From: Deltaproteobacteria bacterium
GTDB taxonomy: Bacteria; Myxococcota; JACPTQ01
NCBI GenBank assembly: GCA_016192705.1
Contig: JACPTQ010000013.1
Span: 1 to 64,000, forward strand
Direction of reading: 5' to 3'
DNA: 64,000 nt
This document shows, piece by piece, positions 27,611 through 35,991 of this stretch (position 1 is the stretch's first letter; every line of letters begins with the position of its first letter). The position numbers and the translations under genes were made by a program. The notes below the pieces were generated by a model. The model was not told the DNA's origin and made no database searches. It saw only the letters and a program-made list of their open reading frames with translations.

Positions 27611-28844
27611 CGCCCCGTTGGGCGGCAAGAGACGATCCCAACCGGCACCGAAACTCAGTCCTCCTGAGCTCCGGCCGAAGACAGCGATAGCCCTAACCGA
27701 CTGTACAAAGGAGCGGTAACGCCACCTGGCAGTCGGAGAGAAAAAATGATCTCGGGCTGCGCTCTCTTCATGGAGGGAGGCGCTGTGATGAGGTGGGAAA
27801 CCTCGAGAGGGGCGGAGGCTCGTAAGGAGCGAATCCGACTCTCTGATGAACAAGGCCCTGAAGCCCGTGCGAAGACGGCCGTGAGGCGGTCGAAGTTAAG
27901 GGCATGAGGGAAGGCGCGCGGAAGCGCGTGCCATCGTCAGAGAGGAGAGACCCCTGGGAAGGCGAAACCCCAGGATGGTAGCGGCCCGTCGTCGGACTGA
28001 TCACCCGGCGGATGGAGAACGCGCCTCCCGAGGGAGCAAGACCCTGGAGTGGATCCAGGTACCGTTAAGGGCGTTGATGAGACCCCTCTGCCCGTGCGCT
28101 GAACCGTTTGGCGAGTGCGGGTTAAAGGGGATGGCATCGACACCGCGGGCCAGGAGAACCACAAGAGGGGAATCGGCGTCGAGAGGCGTCGGGCTCTCGG
28201 GAGAGGGAACACCGTGTAGGGGAAACCCCAGAAGCGTTACCGGTCTGAAATAGGGCCGGAAGGGAGCTGGAGAGGCAATCCGCCAAGAGGGTGCGATACC
28301 CTGAAGACGGAGCGTACCGCGAGGGGTGGGATCCCGCGGGGATAAACGTAAGCTTCACCTCCTTTAGGCGCTATAGGGGCGTGGAATCCCGTGAGAGGGC
28401 AGCCGTGCTGGTGACGAACACGAACGTCCACCAGGCCGGAAGCCGGGGTTGGAGGCACGACCAGACGCACACTCCGAAGTGCGCGCGGTGCGAAAGCCAG
28501 CAACCGGTGGAAGGTGAGGGGGAAGGGCGTGTGGTGCGCGGCGGCTTTGGTGAGTGTAGGCCTTGAAGAGGCGTCGAAGCCCTGAGGAGGGTGTGCCGAC
28601 TGTGTAAAAGCGGTTGGCGGAGGCGACCTAGGGAAAACCCCAGAGGAGCGGCCGAAAGGCTAAGCCCAAAGGGGGAGCGGGAACCAGTTAGCCGCTACCG
28701 GGTCGTCTGGCAAGAACTCCAGCGGGCAGATAACCTCATGGAGGCCGGCAGGGAGATTCGCGAAGGTACCTGCCAGCTCATCATAAGCTCAACCTCTGAG
28801 GGGAGCACCGGTTGGGACGGCAATTCTTGCCGTCCTTTTTTTTT
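27611..28844 (+). ncRNA. Candidate 1.2-kb structured non-coding RNA, family not recognised
   Basis: The interval is a self-contained transcription unit with a promoter at its 5' end and an intrinsic terminator at its 3' end. It has no protein-like frame; the longest frames (about 90-100 codons) are Arg/Gly-rich, overlap each other and lack ribosome sites. The plus strand is purine-rich and full of short helices. Examples are 27611-27624, 27654-27668 (CTCAG/CTGAG), 27855-27859 with 27899-27903, 27915-27928 (CGCGC-GGAA-GCGCG), 28043-28059 (CCTGG/CCAGG), 28219-28228 (GGG-GAAA-CCC), 28288-28302 (AGGGT/ACCCT), 28466-28483 (CGCAC/GTGCG), 28651-28660 (GCC-GAAA-GGC) and 28747-28774 (GGCAGG/CCTGCC). 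The motif GAAACCCCAG, or its near copy, occurs three times (27964, 28222, 28634). The size and GNRA-rich style recall ornate large RNAs such as OLE, GOLLD and ROOL, but I see no match to any of them, nor to RNase P, tmRNA, SRP or rRNA. Confidence 0.78.
28815..28844 (+). terminator. Rho-independent terminator of the ncRNA
   Basis: A perfect 9-bp stem, GGACGGCAA at 28815-28823 with TTGCCGTCC at 28827-28835, around a 3-nt TTC loop, followed at once by nine T residues (28836-28844). It is the clearest intrinsic terminator in the window. Confidence 0.95.
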
Positions 28845-28881
28845 GTGCATTGATGCCGAATCGCACACAGTCTAAAGTCGC

Positions 28882-31299
28882 GTGGTGAATTGTTCGAACT
28901 TCGTGGTTGCGTTTGGGCTCATTCTGTTTTTGGGCAGTTTTCAAGTCGGTCAAAGCGCGCGCGCGGCGCGAATCGATCTCATCGAGACAATTCAGGGCGC
29001 GAAATTCGTCGGGCGACCAGCGCGCGGGGAGGCGTTGTCTCAGCGTCCACCGTATCGGGCACTCGGGTTGCGCGCGCGGGCGTTTGTTTCGAATATCACG
29101 GTCGCATTTGATCCGGCGCGCGCGGCTTTTGAAATGCGCGAGGCGATAGGCCTTGCGCCGGAGGGCGCCGTCACGTGGGACATCGATCTTCCGAGTAACG
29201 GAGTTTTTTCGGGCGCGGTTTTGGCGGGCGGCTCATCGCAGTCGGTGGGGATGATTCGCCTCACATGGCGATCTCGCGGCGACGGGTCGGTTGCAACGCG
29301 TGAGATCGATTCAGGTCGGGCGACCCCTGGAGCCCGGCCACAATGGCGGCCTGTTACGACCAATCTTTCATTCGCGGCCGGCCGAGGGGAGCTCACCCTC
29401 GAAAACGTCAGCCGGCGGTCACTTTGGATAGGGAATCCGGTCGTTGAAGGGCCACGTGAGGATACGAATCGAGTGAACGTGGTTCTCGTGATGGTCGACA
29501 CCATGACGGCTGAAGCGGTCGGCCACTTGGGAAACCCACATGGACTCACCCCAAATATTGACGCCCTCGCGCGTGGTGGCGTGACGTTCAAGAGCGCCAT
29601 GACCAACGCGAACTGGACTCGTCCCGCGACAATCGCACTCCTCGGTGGGAACTACTCATCGACTTTTGGGATTAACGTGAATTCGTGGCAGCTCGATCGC
29701 CGTGCACGTCAGCGCGCGTATGAGTCGAGGCCAGACACACTGCCACGGATGGCGCTCGGATCGTCGCGCGAGGCGACAGCTATCGGCAACAACCTATTTA
29801 CGATGGGCTACCACGCGGCGGGTTTTGACTTTGGGTTTACGCGAATTGTCGACTATCGGACGGAGGTTCGCGATACGCAAGACATTGTCGCGGACGTGGA
29901 GGCGTTTTGTTCGGCGCCGCGACGCTCACCGTTTTTTTTGTACGTAGCGCTCAACGCGCCGCACCATCCATACCAGCCGCCGGTGGAATACCTGCGGAAG
30001 GTTCGTGACGCTCCGGGCGTGCGGCTTGACCCGGAGGTTCGACGCTATTTTGGTGAAGTCGCCTACACGGATGACGCGGTGGGCCGAATCGCGCGGGCTC
30101 TCGAGACGTCAGGGTTGGCGGCGAATACCGTTCTCGTCGTGACGTCCGACCACGGTGAGGGGCTTCGCGCAGATAACGCGTATACCCACGTCCTCTTTGA
30201 TCGGCCTTCGAGATTTACTCACACCGTTAACCTGTATGATGAGGTCGTTCGAATTCCGATGGTCTTTAACGGCGCCGGCGTTGCGAAAGGGCGTAACGTT
30301 GAGACGCAGGTGCGCTTGCTCGATATTGCCCCAACGATCGCGGAGCTAATGACCGGTCGGCCATCGCCAAAACATGCGGGGTCTTCGCTCGGCGTCGCGC
30401 TTAAAGGTGAGCCGATCACTTCGCGGCCTGCGTTCACCGAAGGGAAGAGGATGTCGAGCGTTCGATTCGAAGGATGGAAATACATTCGGCGCGAAAAAGG
30501 ATATGATCGCGTTCAACCGTTCGGGCGTGATATTACCTTGGCGATTCCTGAGGAGCTTTTCAATCTTCATGACGACCCGCGGGAGACGAGGAACCTTGTC
30601 GCGACGGCAACGGCTGATTTGGATCGCATGCGGCGCTTGTGGAGCGAGATGCATACCGCGGTGAAGGGGCGGTTGTTGGGTTCTCTGGATTCAGGGGTCG
30701 CGCCGTCGATGCAGCCGAAAGCGCTTCGTGGAGCGCGTCCGGTCGTGACGACGATCTTACTGGCAAGTGACGGGAAGCGGCATCACCTGGCTGGCGAACT
30801 GCGGACGTCCGGACGGTTCGTGACCTGGAGGCTGATGTCGGGCGACGAAGGCAGCGGGGTTTGGCTCGCCGCGGAAAACCGGCTGCTCGTCTCGATGGTT
30901 GCGGAAAGGAATGGCGCGAAATTGGTTGTTTCAACAGAGCCGCGTGACGCTTCGGTTGAGGTCGTCGCGAAGTTGGATGGTCGCGAGGTCAACGCAAGTG
31001 CGATATTGGTTGGCGCGTTTGGACTTCCACTTTCGCCGTCGGGTCGAGCCCGGTTTTCTGGAATTGGCCTTAGCGATCTGTACGCTGGCGATGCCCCGCA
31101 CATAGCGAAAGGACGTGAGGCTGGTGTTTTCATCTGGAGAGACACGAAGCCTTTGCGCGTGACGATGGTCGACGATGAGGGCGGGACTAAACTGGAAAGC
31201 GGCGTGGAGTCTGCTATGCGGGCATGGGGGTATATCCAGTCCGAGAAAAAGACTGCAGGTAATTCCGGGAAACGGCAGAAGAAAGGTGATCTCGAATGA
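28882..31299 (+). CDS. Exported sulfatase/alkaline-phosphatase superfamily protein
   Basis: An 805-residue protein starting with GTG (28882 or the next codon, 28885) and a hydrophobic signal sequence (FVVAFGLILFLGSFQVG). The sulfatase fold begins near residue 195: NVVLVMVDTMTAEAVGHLG, then GLTPNIDALARGGVTF, and later TSDHGEGL near residue 423, giving the metal-binding Asp/His positions. At the nucleophile loop the sequence is NANWTRPATIALLGG: Thr sits where formylglycine sulfatases have Cys or Ser (C/S-x-P-x-R), and the Arg is displaced. So it may be a phospho- or phosphonotransferase-like member rather than a true sulfatase. The last roughly 200 residues form an extra domain. It starts only 38 bp after the ncRNA terminator and overlaps the next gene by four bases. 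Confidence 0.82.
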   Translation: MVNCSNFVVAFGLILFLGSFQVGQSARAARIDLIETIQGAKFVGRPARGEALSQRPPYRALGLRARAFVSNITVAFDPARAAFEMREAIGLAPEGAVTWDIDLPSNGVFSGAVLAGGSSQSVGMIRLTWRSRGDGSVATREIDSGRATPGARPQWRPVTTNLSFAAGRGELTLENVSRRSLWIGNPVVEGPREDTNRVNVVLVMVDTMTAEAVGHLGNPHGLTPNIDALARGGVTFKSAMTNANWTRPATIALLGGNYSSTFGINVNSWQLDRRARQRAYESRPDTLPRMALGSSREATAIGNNLFTMGYHAAGFDFGFTRIVDYRTEVRDTQDIVADVEAFCSAPRRSPFFLYVALNAPHHPYQPPVEYLRKVRDAPGVRLDPEVRRYFGEVAYTDDAVGRIARALETSGLAANTVLVVTSDHGEGLRADNAYTHVLFDRPSRFTHTVNLYDEVVRIPMVFNGAGVAKGRNVETQVRLLDIAPTIAELMTGRPSPKHAGSSLGVALKGEPITSRPAFTEGKRMSSVRFEGWKYIRREKGYDRVQPFGRDITLAIPEELFNLHDDPRETRNLVATATADLDRMRRLWSEMHTAVKGRLLGSLDSGVAPSMQPKALRGARPVVTTILLASDGKRHHLAGELRTSGRFVTWRLMSGDEGSGVWLAAENRLLVSMVAERNGAKLVVSTEPRDASVEVVAKLDGREVNASAILVGAFGLPLSPSGRARFSGIGLSDLYAGDAPHIAKGREAGVFIWRDTKPLRVTMVDDEGGTKLESGVESAMRAWGYIQSEKKTAGNSGKRQKKGDLE

Positions 31300-32249
31300 C
31301 GGCACCCATTCGGAACTCGAGTCGAGCCGGCGTAGTTGTCGCTGGGCTTGGCACCATCGGCCAATCGATCATCCGTGAGATCGTCGCGGATCGCGAACAT
31401 GAGTTCGTCGGCGCCGTTGATCCCGCGTTGTCGGATCGGAAGTTGTCACGGCTTTGCGGCGTTGAGCGGCCGATTTTTTCTAGTCTCGCCGACGTGGAAG
31501 AGCCGAATGACGTTCGGTGGCGAGTCTTTATTCAAACGACGGTTTCACAACTGTCGAAAGCGCTTCCGCAGATTCTCGACGCCGCTGCGCGCGGCTGGAA
31601 TGTGTTGTCGGTTTGCGAGGAGCTCGCGTTTCCCGGCTTGGCGGATCCACGCGCTGCGCGGCGATTGCAGGAGGCCGCGGAGAAAAACGGCATTGCGATT
31701 GCGGCGGTGGGCGTTAACCCAGGATTTGTGCTCGACCACTTCATCTTGACCCTGACGAAGGCGATTCGGCGTGTCTCTTCGGTTGAGGCGATTCGCGTGG
31801 TTGACGTCGCGCACCGACGGCCGCAACTACAAAAAAAGGCGGGGGTTGGGCTGACGGCCAATGCGTTTAAGGAAGGTCTTCGCACTGGGCGCGTCGGGCA
31901 CATTGGGTTAAAAGAGTCGGCGGCGGTTGTTGTGCGCGGATTGGGGTGGCGGCTCGAGAAACTACAGGAGACGGTCCGACCCGTCTTAGATCCAGAGTCG
32001 GGTCGAGTGGCTGGTGTGCGCCATGTTGCGAGCGTGACAAATGGCCCGCGCCGTTTGCGGTTGACGCTCGAGCTTGTGAAGGGTGCTCCAAACCCGCGGG
32101 ACGAGATAACGATCGAGGGTGAGCCGCCAATTCGCATCGAAATTCCAGGCGGTGTGGCCGGTGAACCCGCGACGATTGCGCGTGTTGTCAACTCGATCCC
32201 GCGGCTTGTCGAGCTGCGGCCCGGCCTTTATCTTCCCGATCGGTTCTAG
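31296..32249 (+). CDS. DapB-like / 2,4-diaminopentanoate dehydrogenase-like oxidoreductase
   Basis: A 317-residue NAD(P)-dependent oxidoreductase. The Rossmann glycine motif GLGTIG starts near residue 17, and the dihydrodipicolinate-reductase fold continues with SVCEELAFP, GVNPGFVLDHFILTL and VDVAHRRPQLQKK. The spacing and the GVNPGF motif are closest to the amino-acid dehydrogenase group that includes 2,4-diaminopentanoate dehydrogenase (Ord) of ornithine degradation, but no other Ord pathway genes are near, so the substrate is open. The ATG overlaps the end of the sulfatase-like gene by four bases. It is convergent with the CoA-transferase gene and overlaps it by four bases. Confidence 0.75.
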   Translation: MTAPIRNSSRAGVVVAGLGTIGQSIIREIVADREHEFVGAVDPALSDRKLSRLCGVERPIFSSLADVEEPNDVRWRVFIQTTVSQLSKALPQILDAAARGWNVLSVCEELAFPGLADPRAARRLQEAAEKNGIAIAAVGVNPGFVLDHFILTLTKAIRRVSSVEAIRVVDVAHRRPQLQKKAGVGLTANAFKEGLRTGRVGHIGLKESAAVVVRGLGWRLEKLQETVRPVLDPESGRVAGVRHVASVTNGPRRLRLTLELVKGAPNPRDEITIEGEPPIRIEIPGGVAGEPATIARVVNSIPRLVELRPGLYLPDRF

Positions 32250-33487
32250 CGTGGCTGCTCCGTTCGCCTTGCGGCGTCCGGCGGCACATGGGTGGGTCCG
32301 ATGGCCGCATCGCGTGCAAGCAAAACGACTTCGTCGGCCGCGTAGCCCAGGTCTCTCAAAACCGGTAAATTGTCGGCGCCCAAGCTTGGTGCCGCTTGAA
32401 AGTGGGTTTTGCAAAGGCCACGAAACGGCGGCGCAGGAAGGCGCAGCGAGCGGCCGCCGACGGAAAGCGTGCTGAACGTCTCACGGGCCTGATGGTGCGG
32501 GTCATCGAAAACGGCCTGCCCCGTGAGAATGGGTGACAAACAGATGTCGTGCGCGACGCCCAGTGAAATCCACTCGGCCTCACTTCGAGTTCGGAAAGCT
32601 GTTCGGACAGCTTCAAGCGCGGCGTCGCTTGGGTCGTGACCATACGCGAGAAGGTCGTCGCGTTCGGCGGCGCTGCAAAACGCCGCCCAGAATTTCGGTT
32701 CGAGGGCCGCGAGGGCAACGAGCTTCCCGTCGGATGTCTCGTAAACGTTATAGCAAGGAAGTTCGCCAGTGAGGGTTTCGCACCCCGCGCGCGCCCATCG
32801 GCCTGCCCCTTCAGCGAATCCAAACAACATGGCCGAGCCATAGAGCGCGCCTTCGGTCATAGAGACATCGACGAATCGGCCGGCACCGTCGCGTTCACGT
32901 GCGAAGAGCGCCGCCAGCACTGAGATTGCGCCCGTGAATGCGCCGCCCACAACGTCGGCAAACTGGACGTGTGGGGCATGCAGGTGCGGCGTGGCAGATC
33001 CCGCATCGTGGCCGGCCGTGCGGCGACCCCCGGAAATCGCCAGGAGCCCGGCGCGGGCCTGGTAGTTGAGGTCGTGTCCCGCTTTCAACCGATCGGGGCC
33101 GGTTGCACCATAGCCTGAGATTGCGACATGAATCAGCCGCGCGTTTTCGCGGGCGATCAAGGTCGGCCCGAGCGCAAGTTTCTCCAATGTGCCCGGTCTA
33201 AACGAATCGACGAGAACGTCGGCGGTTCGCACAAGACGAAGGAAAACCTCGCGACCTTTTTCGTTTTTGAGGTCGATTGAGACTGAGCGCTTGTTTCGGT
33301 TCAGCGCTTGGAAGGCGCCCGAGAGTTCTCCCGCGAGAGGCGGCATAAAGCGCAAGTAGTCGCCACCACCCGGATCCTCAACTTTGATAACTTCGGCTCC
33401 AAGGTCCGCGAGAACAAGCGTGCAGAGCGGACCCGGTAGGAGCCGCGAGAGATCGACGACTCGAATGTTCGCGAGGGGATTGGTCAA
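32246..33487 (-). CDS. Family III CoA-transferase (CaiB/BaiF type)
   Basis: A 413-residue class III CoA-transferase or alpha-methylacyl-CoA racemase. The N-terminus NIRVVDLSRLLPGPLCTLVLADLGAEVIKVEDP is a classic family start (the core is DLSRLLPGP). Further signatures are LNRNKRSVSIDLKNEKGRE, ADVLVDSFRPG, ISGYGATGP and the catalytic-Asp region FVDVSMTEGALYG. It could be AMACR (fatty-acyl racemase) or a transferase. The neighbouring SCP2 lipid-carrier gene, 12 bp upstream, favours fatty-acid or sterol side-chain metabolism; that link is inference. Confidence 0.88.
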   Translation of the reverse strand: MTNPLANIRVVDLSRLLPGPLCTLVLADLGAEVIKVEDPGGGDYLRFMPPLAGELSGAFQALNRNKRSVSIDLKNEKGREVFLRLVRTADVLVDSFRPGTLEKLALGPTLIARENARLIHVAISGYGATGPDRLKAGHDLNYQARAGLLAISGGRRTAGHDAGSATPHLHAPHVQFADVVGGAFTGAISVLAALFARERDGAGRFVDVSMTEGALYGSAMLFGFAEGAGRWARAGCETLTGELPCYNVYETSDGKLVALAALEPKFWAAFCSAAERDDLLAYGHDPSDAALEAVRTAFRTRSEAEWISLGVAHDICLSPILTGQAVFDDPHHQARETFSTLSVGGRSLRLPAPPFRGLCKTHFQAAPSLGADNLPVLRDLGYAADEVVLLARDAAIGPTHVPPDAARRTEQPR

Positions 33488-33499
33488 AACTTCTGCGCG

Positions 33500-33838
33500 T
33501 TACGCCTGAAGAACCGTCTGAAGCTTCATTGCAAGGCCCATGTTCCCAGCGACTTTGAGCTTTCCCTGCATGAAAGCCATCTGCCCATTCAACTTCCCGT
33601 TAACGACCGAAACAAAATCGGCGTCTGCAACGGAAATCGTGCACCCCGGCGCAGCGTGCGTACCCTCCGCGACGGTTCCAGGTTCGACGGTCAAGTCGAC
33701 GATCCAGTTGCCGCCGTTCGGTCCCGTGATCGCGAATTGATAAACCGCGTTGATTCCACGGGTCTTTTCGGGTTTCGACTTGAGACTCGGCGCGAGACGT
33801 TCGTTGAAATACTCTTTCGGTGTGTTTGATTCAGCCAT
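33500..33838 (-). CDS. SCP2 sterol-carrier domain protein
   Basis: A 112-residue single-domain SCP2-like lipid-binding protein. The ATG at 33838 is preferred because GAGGAGG lies directly upstream. Signatures are AVYQFAITGPNGGNWIVDL, GCTISVADADFVSVVNGKL and FMQGKLKVAGNMGLAMKL, covering the whole hydrophobic cavity fold. Such proteins carry acyl-CoAs or other lipids for peripheral enzymes. The linked CoA-transferase gene downstream on the same strand is a likely partner. Confidence 0.9.
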   Translation of the reverse strand: MAESNTPKEYFNERLAPSLKSKPEKTRGINAVYQFAITGPNGGNWIVDLTVEPGTVAEGTHAAPGCTISVADADFVSVVNGKLNGQMAFMQGKLKVAGNMGLAMKLQTVLQA

Positions 33839-33921
33839 TGGTTCCTCCTCTGTGAAATGACGCGGACCGTCACGTAACATGGCGCGCCGAATTTGGCAAT
33901 CGCCAATCTACAGACGACTGA

Positions 33922-34347
33922 CTACCGAGCGTAAAGGTTTAGTCCGCTAAAATGGAATCCAATTTCAAACGCTGCGGTCTCGCGCGCATCCGAGCCGTGC
34001 ACGGTGTTTCGCTCGATCGAGAGCGCGAAATCGCGGCGAATCGTGCCCGTCGCGGCTTTGGCGGGATCGGTCGCGCCCATGACCTCGCGGGCTTTGGCGA
34101 TCGCGCCGTCGCCCTCCAGAACGAACGCCACGATGGGCCCCGACGACATGTAGTTGCAGAGACTCTGGAAAAATGGCCGTTCGCGATGAACGCCGTAGAA
34201 CGCTTGCGCGTCCGCAAGACTCAACCGCGCCATGCGGAGCGCGACAATACGAAGCCCCGCCCTCTCAAAACGCGCAAGCACCTCACCAATAAGATTGCGC
34301 TCGACCCCATCCGGCTTAACCATAGATAACGTCCGCTCAACCGCCAT
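33922..34347 (-). CDS. ndk: Nucleoside diphosphate kinase
   Basis: A 141-residue Ndk. The ATG at 34347 follows GAGGAGG at good spacing and gives the standard N-terminus [13 protein letters not shown]. The catalytic motif is NTVHGSDA, with the phospho-accepting His, near residue 117; the Kpn-loop region [14 protein letters not shown] is also present. The enzyme balances cellular NTP pools. The full family length is present. Confidence 0.97.
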   Translation of the reverse strand: MAVERTLSMVKPDGVERNLIGEVLARFERAGLRIVALRMARLSLADAQAFYGVHRERPFFQSLCNYMSSGPIVAFVLEGDGAIAKAREVMGATDPAKAATGTIRRDFALSIERNTVHGSDARETAAFEIGFHFSGLNLYAR

Positions 34348-34425
34348 TTTTATCGCCTCCTCTAAATAGGGCGACATCTATACCACAGATTTTCGGGTGA
34401 AGGGGTGTCGTCGCGAGAACGATTT

Positions 34426-35991
34426 CTACCGCTGGCCGGTCTGGCGCGGGCGCCTTCGTCGAATCGTTGCGACGGTCCCAACGGCCAACAAAAGCAACGG
34501 TGCCGCCAACGAAGCGTTTCCGCCAATTAACCCAATCGAACAGCCGCTCGACCCGTTGTCCTCGACAATCTCCCAGCCCTCTTCCACACCGGTTCCGCCG
34601 GGAAATACTGGCCCCGTGGTGCCGCCACCGCCGCCTCCACCGCCCGTCCCGCCTGTGCCACCACCGTCCGTCGTTCCGCCGCCACCTTCACCTCCGCCCG
34701 TCGGAGTCACGTGAATACAGGCCCGCACATTCGAAATAATCTCGGCGCACTCAAACGCGACCGGGCAATCGGCCCAAGCCTGACACGTCTTCGAGCACAT
34801 CTTGCGTCCCGAGATCGTCATGCAGCGGCCCGTCGAGCACTCTGTGTCGACGTTACACGCGTCGCCGATCGATTTTGGCGCGGGCGCCCCCGCGGCTGGT
34901 ACGCAGACCTTGTCGCCGCTGGTCGTTGCGATGCACTCGTACGGTTGCGTCCCAACCGACGGACACGCGGTCGAGTTGCACGACTGCGTGCAAATCCCGT
35001 TGCCGTTGAACGTCACGCAGATCCGCGAGCGGCAGTCACCCGGCCGCGTACACGTCTCGCCCAATCCCTTGTTCGGGCTTGGCGTTCCGGGGACGCAGAT
35101 GTTCTGCCCGTTGTTCAACTGAGCGTTGCATGCGAAACCCGATGGGCAGTTGCTCGCGTTCGGGTCGCACGCCTGCGTGCACATGCCGCCGCTCGACGAC
35201 GAGACGCAAAGGCCATTCGCGCAGTCGTCGCCCGACTGACACAACGTCCCTGTCACACCCGTCGGCGCGTCGACGCACGCGTAGTTCACACACTTTTTGT
35301 TGCCGCCGAGGCAATCGTTGTCGAGGGTGCACTCGCGACCGCCTTGCGATGAAACGCTGCAGTTCGGATCCGGCGTCGTTTTTGGATAGATGGCGCAAAC
35401 GCCCTGCATGTCGTCCTGCTCAAGCGATCGCCCAACGGCTCCACCTTGATTCATGTAGTACATCGTCGCCGATTGGTACTGCGAGTGATTAAGCCCAAGC
35501 AGATGGCCGATTTCGTGCGTCGCGATCGACTGCAGATCGACTTTGGGCCATCGCCCCGTTTGATCCCACGCGTGATCGACGCCGTTGAAAACGATGTCCG
35601 CATCGAAGAGCTCGAGGTTATTCCAATAGACGGGCGTTGTGACGCCGAGGACCGAGTCGCCGTCGCCGAGGTCGGCCGGCCACGACTGCTCAAGCCATTG
35701 CAAAATGTTGCGCGTATCGCTCGTGTCGCGGGCCTTACTCGTCGTGATCGATCCGGCGCCGAACGTGAGGTAAGTGCAGCAGACGCTCGACCACGATCCG
35801 AATGCGCGTTTCAACAGGTCGAATGACGTCGATTCGCCCAAATCCGCCGACCCGCCTGATGACATCTCCCACGCGACTGGCATTTTGCTTCGCGGCCATT
35901 TGATTCCCGGCGCGTTGTAAGCAAGCGCCGACGCGCAGACCGAGCCGACGACAACACCAACGGCCGACGCGAGAAGGCGACGCCGAATCAT
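34426..35991 (-). CDS. Secreted matrixin-like zinc metalloprotease with C-terminal sorting tail
   Basis: A 521-residue exported protein. It has a signal peptide (RRRLLASAVGVVVGSVCASALA), then a matrixin/metzincin catalytic domain with zinc motif HEIGHLLGLNHS near residues 159-170 and a Met-turn candidate ATMYYMNQ. Several Cys-rich modules follow (ECTLDNDCLGGNKKC, CQSGDDCANGLC, CTRPGDCRSRIC, CNVDTECSTGRC), each of the x-D-C type common in myxobacterial exported proteins. A Gly-rich linker (GGGG repeats) and the tail GCSIGLIGGNASLAAPLLLL plus an Arg cluster form a Cys/hydrophobic/Arg signal like MYXO-CTERM. It overlaps its upstream neighbour by four bases. Confidence 0.87.
   Translation of the reverse strand: MIRRRLLASAVGVVVGSVCASALAYNAPGIKWPRSKMPVAWEMSSGGSADLGESTSFDLLKRAFGSWSSVCCTYLTFGAGSITTSKARDTSDTRNILQWLEQSWPADLGDGDSVLGVTTPVYWNNLELFDADIVFNGVDHAWDQTGRWPKVDLQSIATHEIGHLLGLNHSQYQSATMYYMNQGGAVGRSLEQDDMQGVCAIYPKTTPDPNCSVSSQGGRECTLDNDCLGGNKKCVNYACVDAPTGVTGTLCQSGDDCANGLCVSSSSGGMCTQACDPNASNCPSGFACNAQLNNGQNICVPGTPSPNKGLGETCTRPGDCRSRICVTFNGNGICTQSCNSTACPSVGTQPYECIATTSGDKVCVPAAGAPAPKSIGDACNVDTECSTGRCMTISGRKMCSKTCQAWADCPVAFECAEIISNVRACIHVTPTGGGEGGGGTTDGGGTGGTGGGGGGGGTTGPVFPGGTGVEEGWEIVEDNGSSGCSIGLIGGNASLAAPLLLLAVGTVATIRRRRPRQTGQR

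Noticed and set aside
27611-28844. ncRNA region as RNase P RNA, tmRNA, SRP RNA, rRNA or a group I/II intron
   Set aside because: I do not find the conserved RNase P core (such as the ACAGAA-CCGGCTTA end), the tmRNA ends, group I core pairs or a group II domain V. It has its own promoter and terminator, and the length does not fit.
28591-28875. 94-codon plus-strand frame in the 3' part of the ncRNA
   Set aside because: It runs across the terminator hairpin and T-run, lacks a ribosome site and has an Arg/Gly-rich composition.
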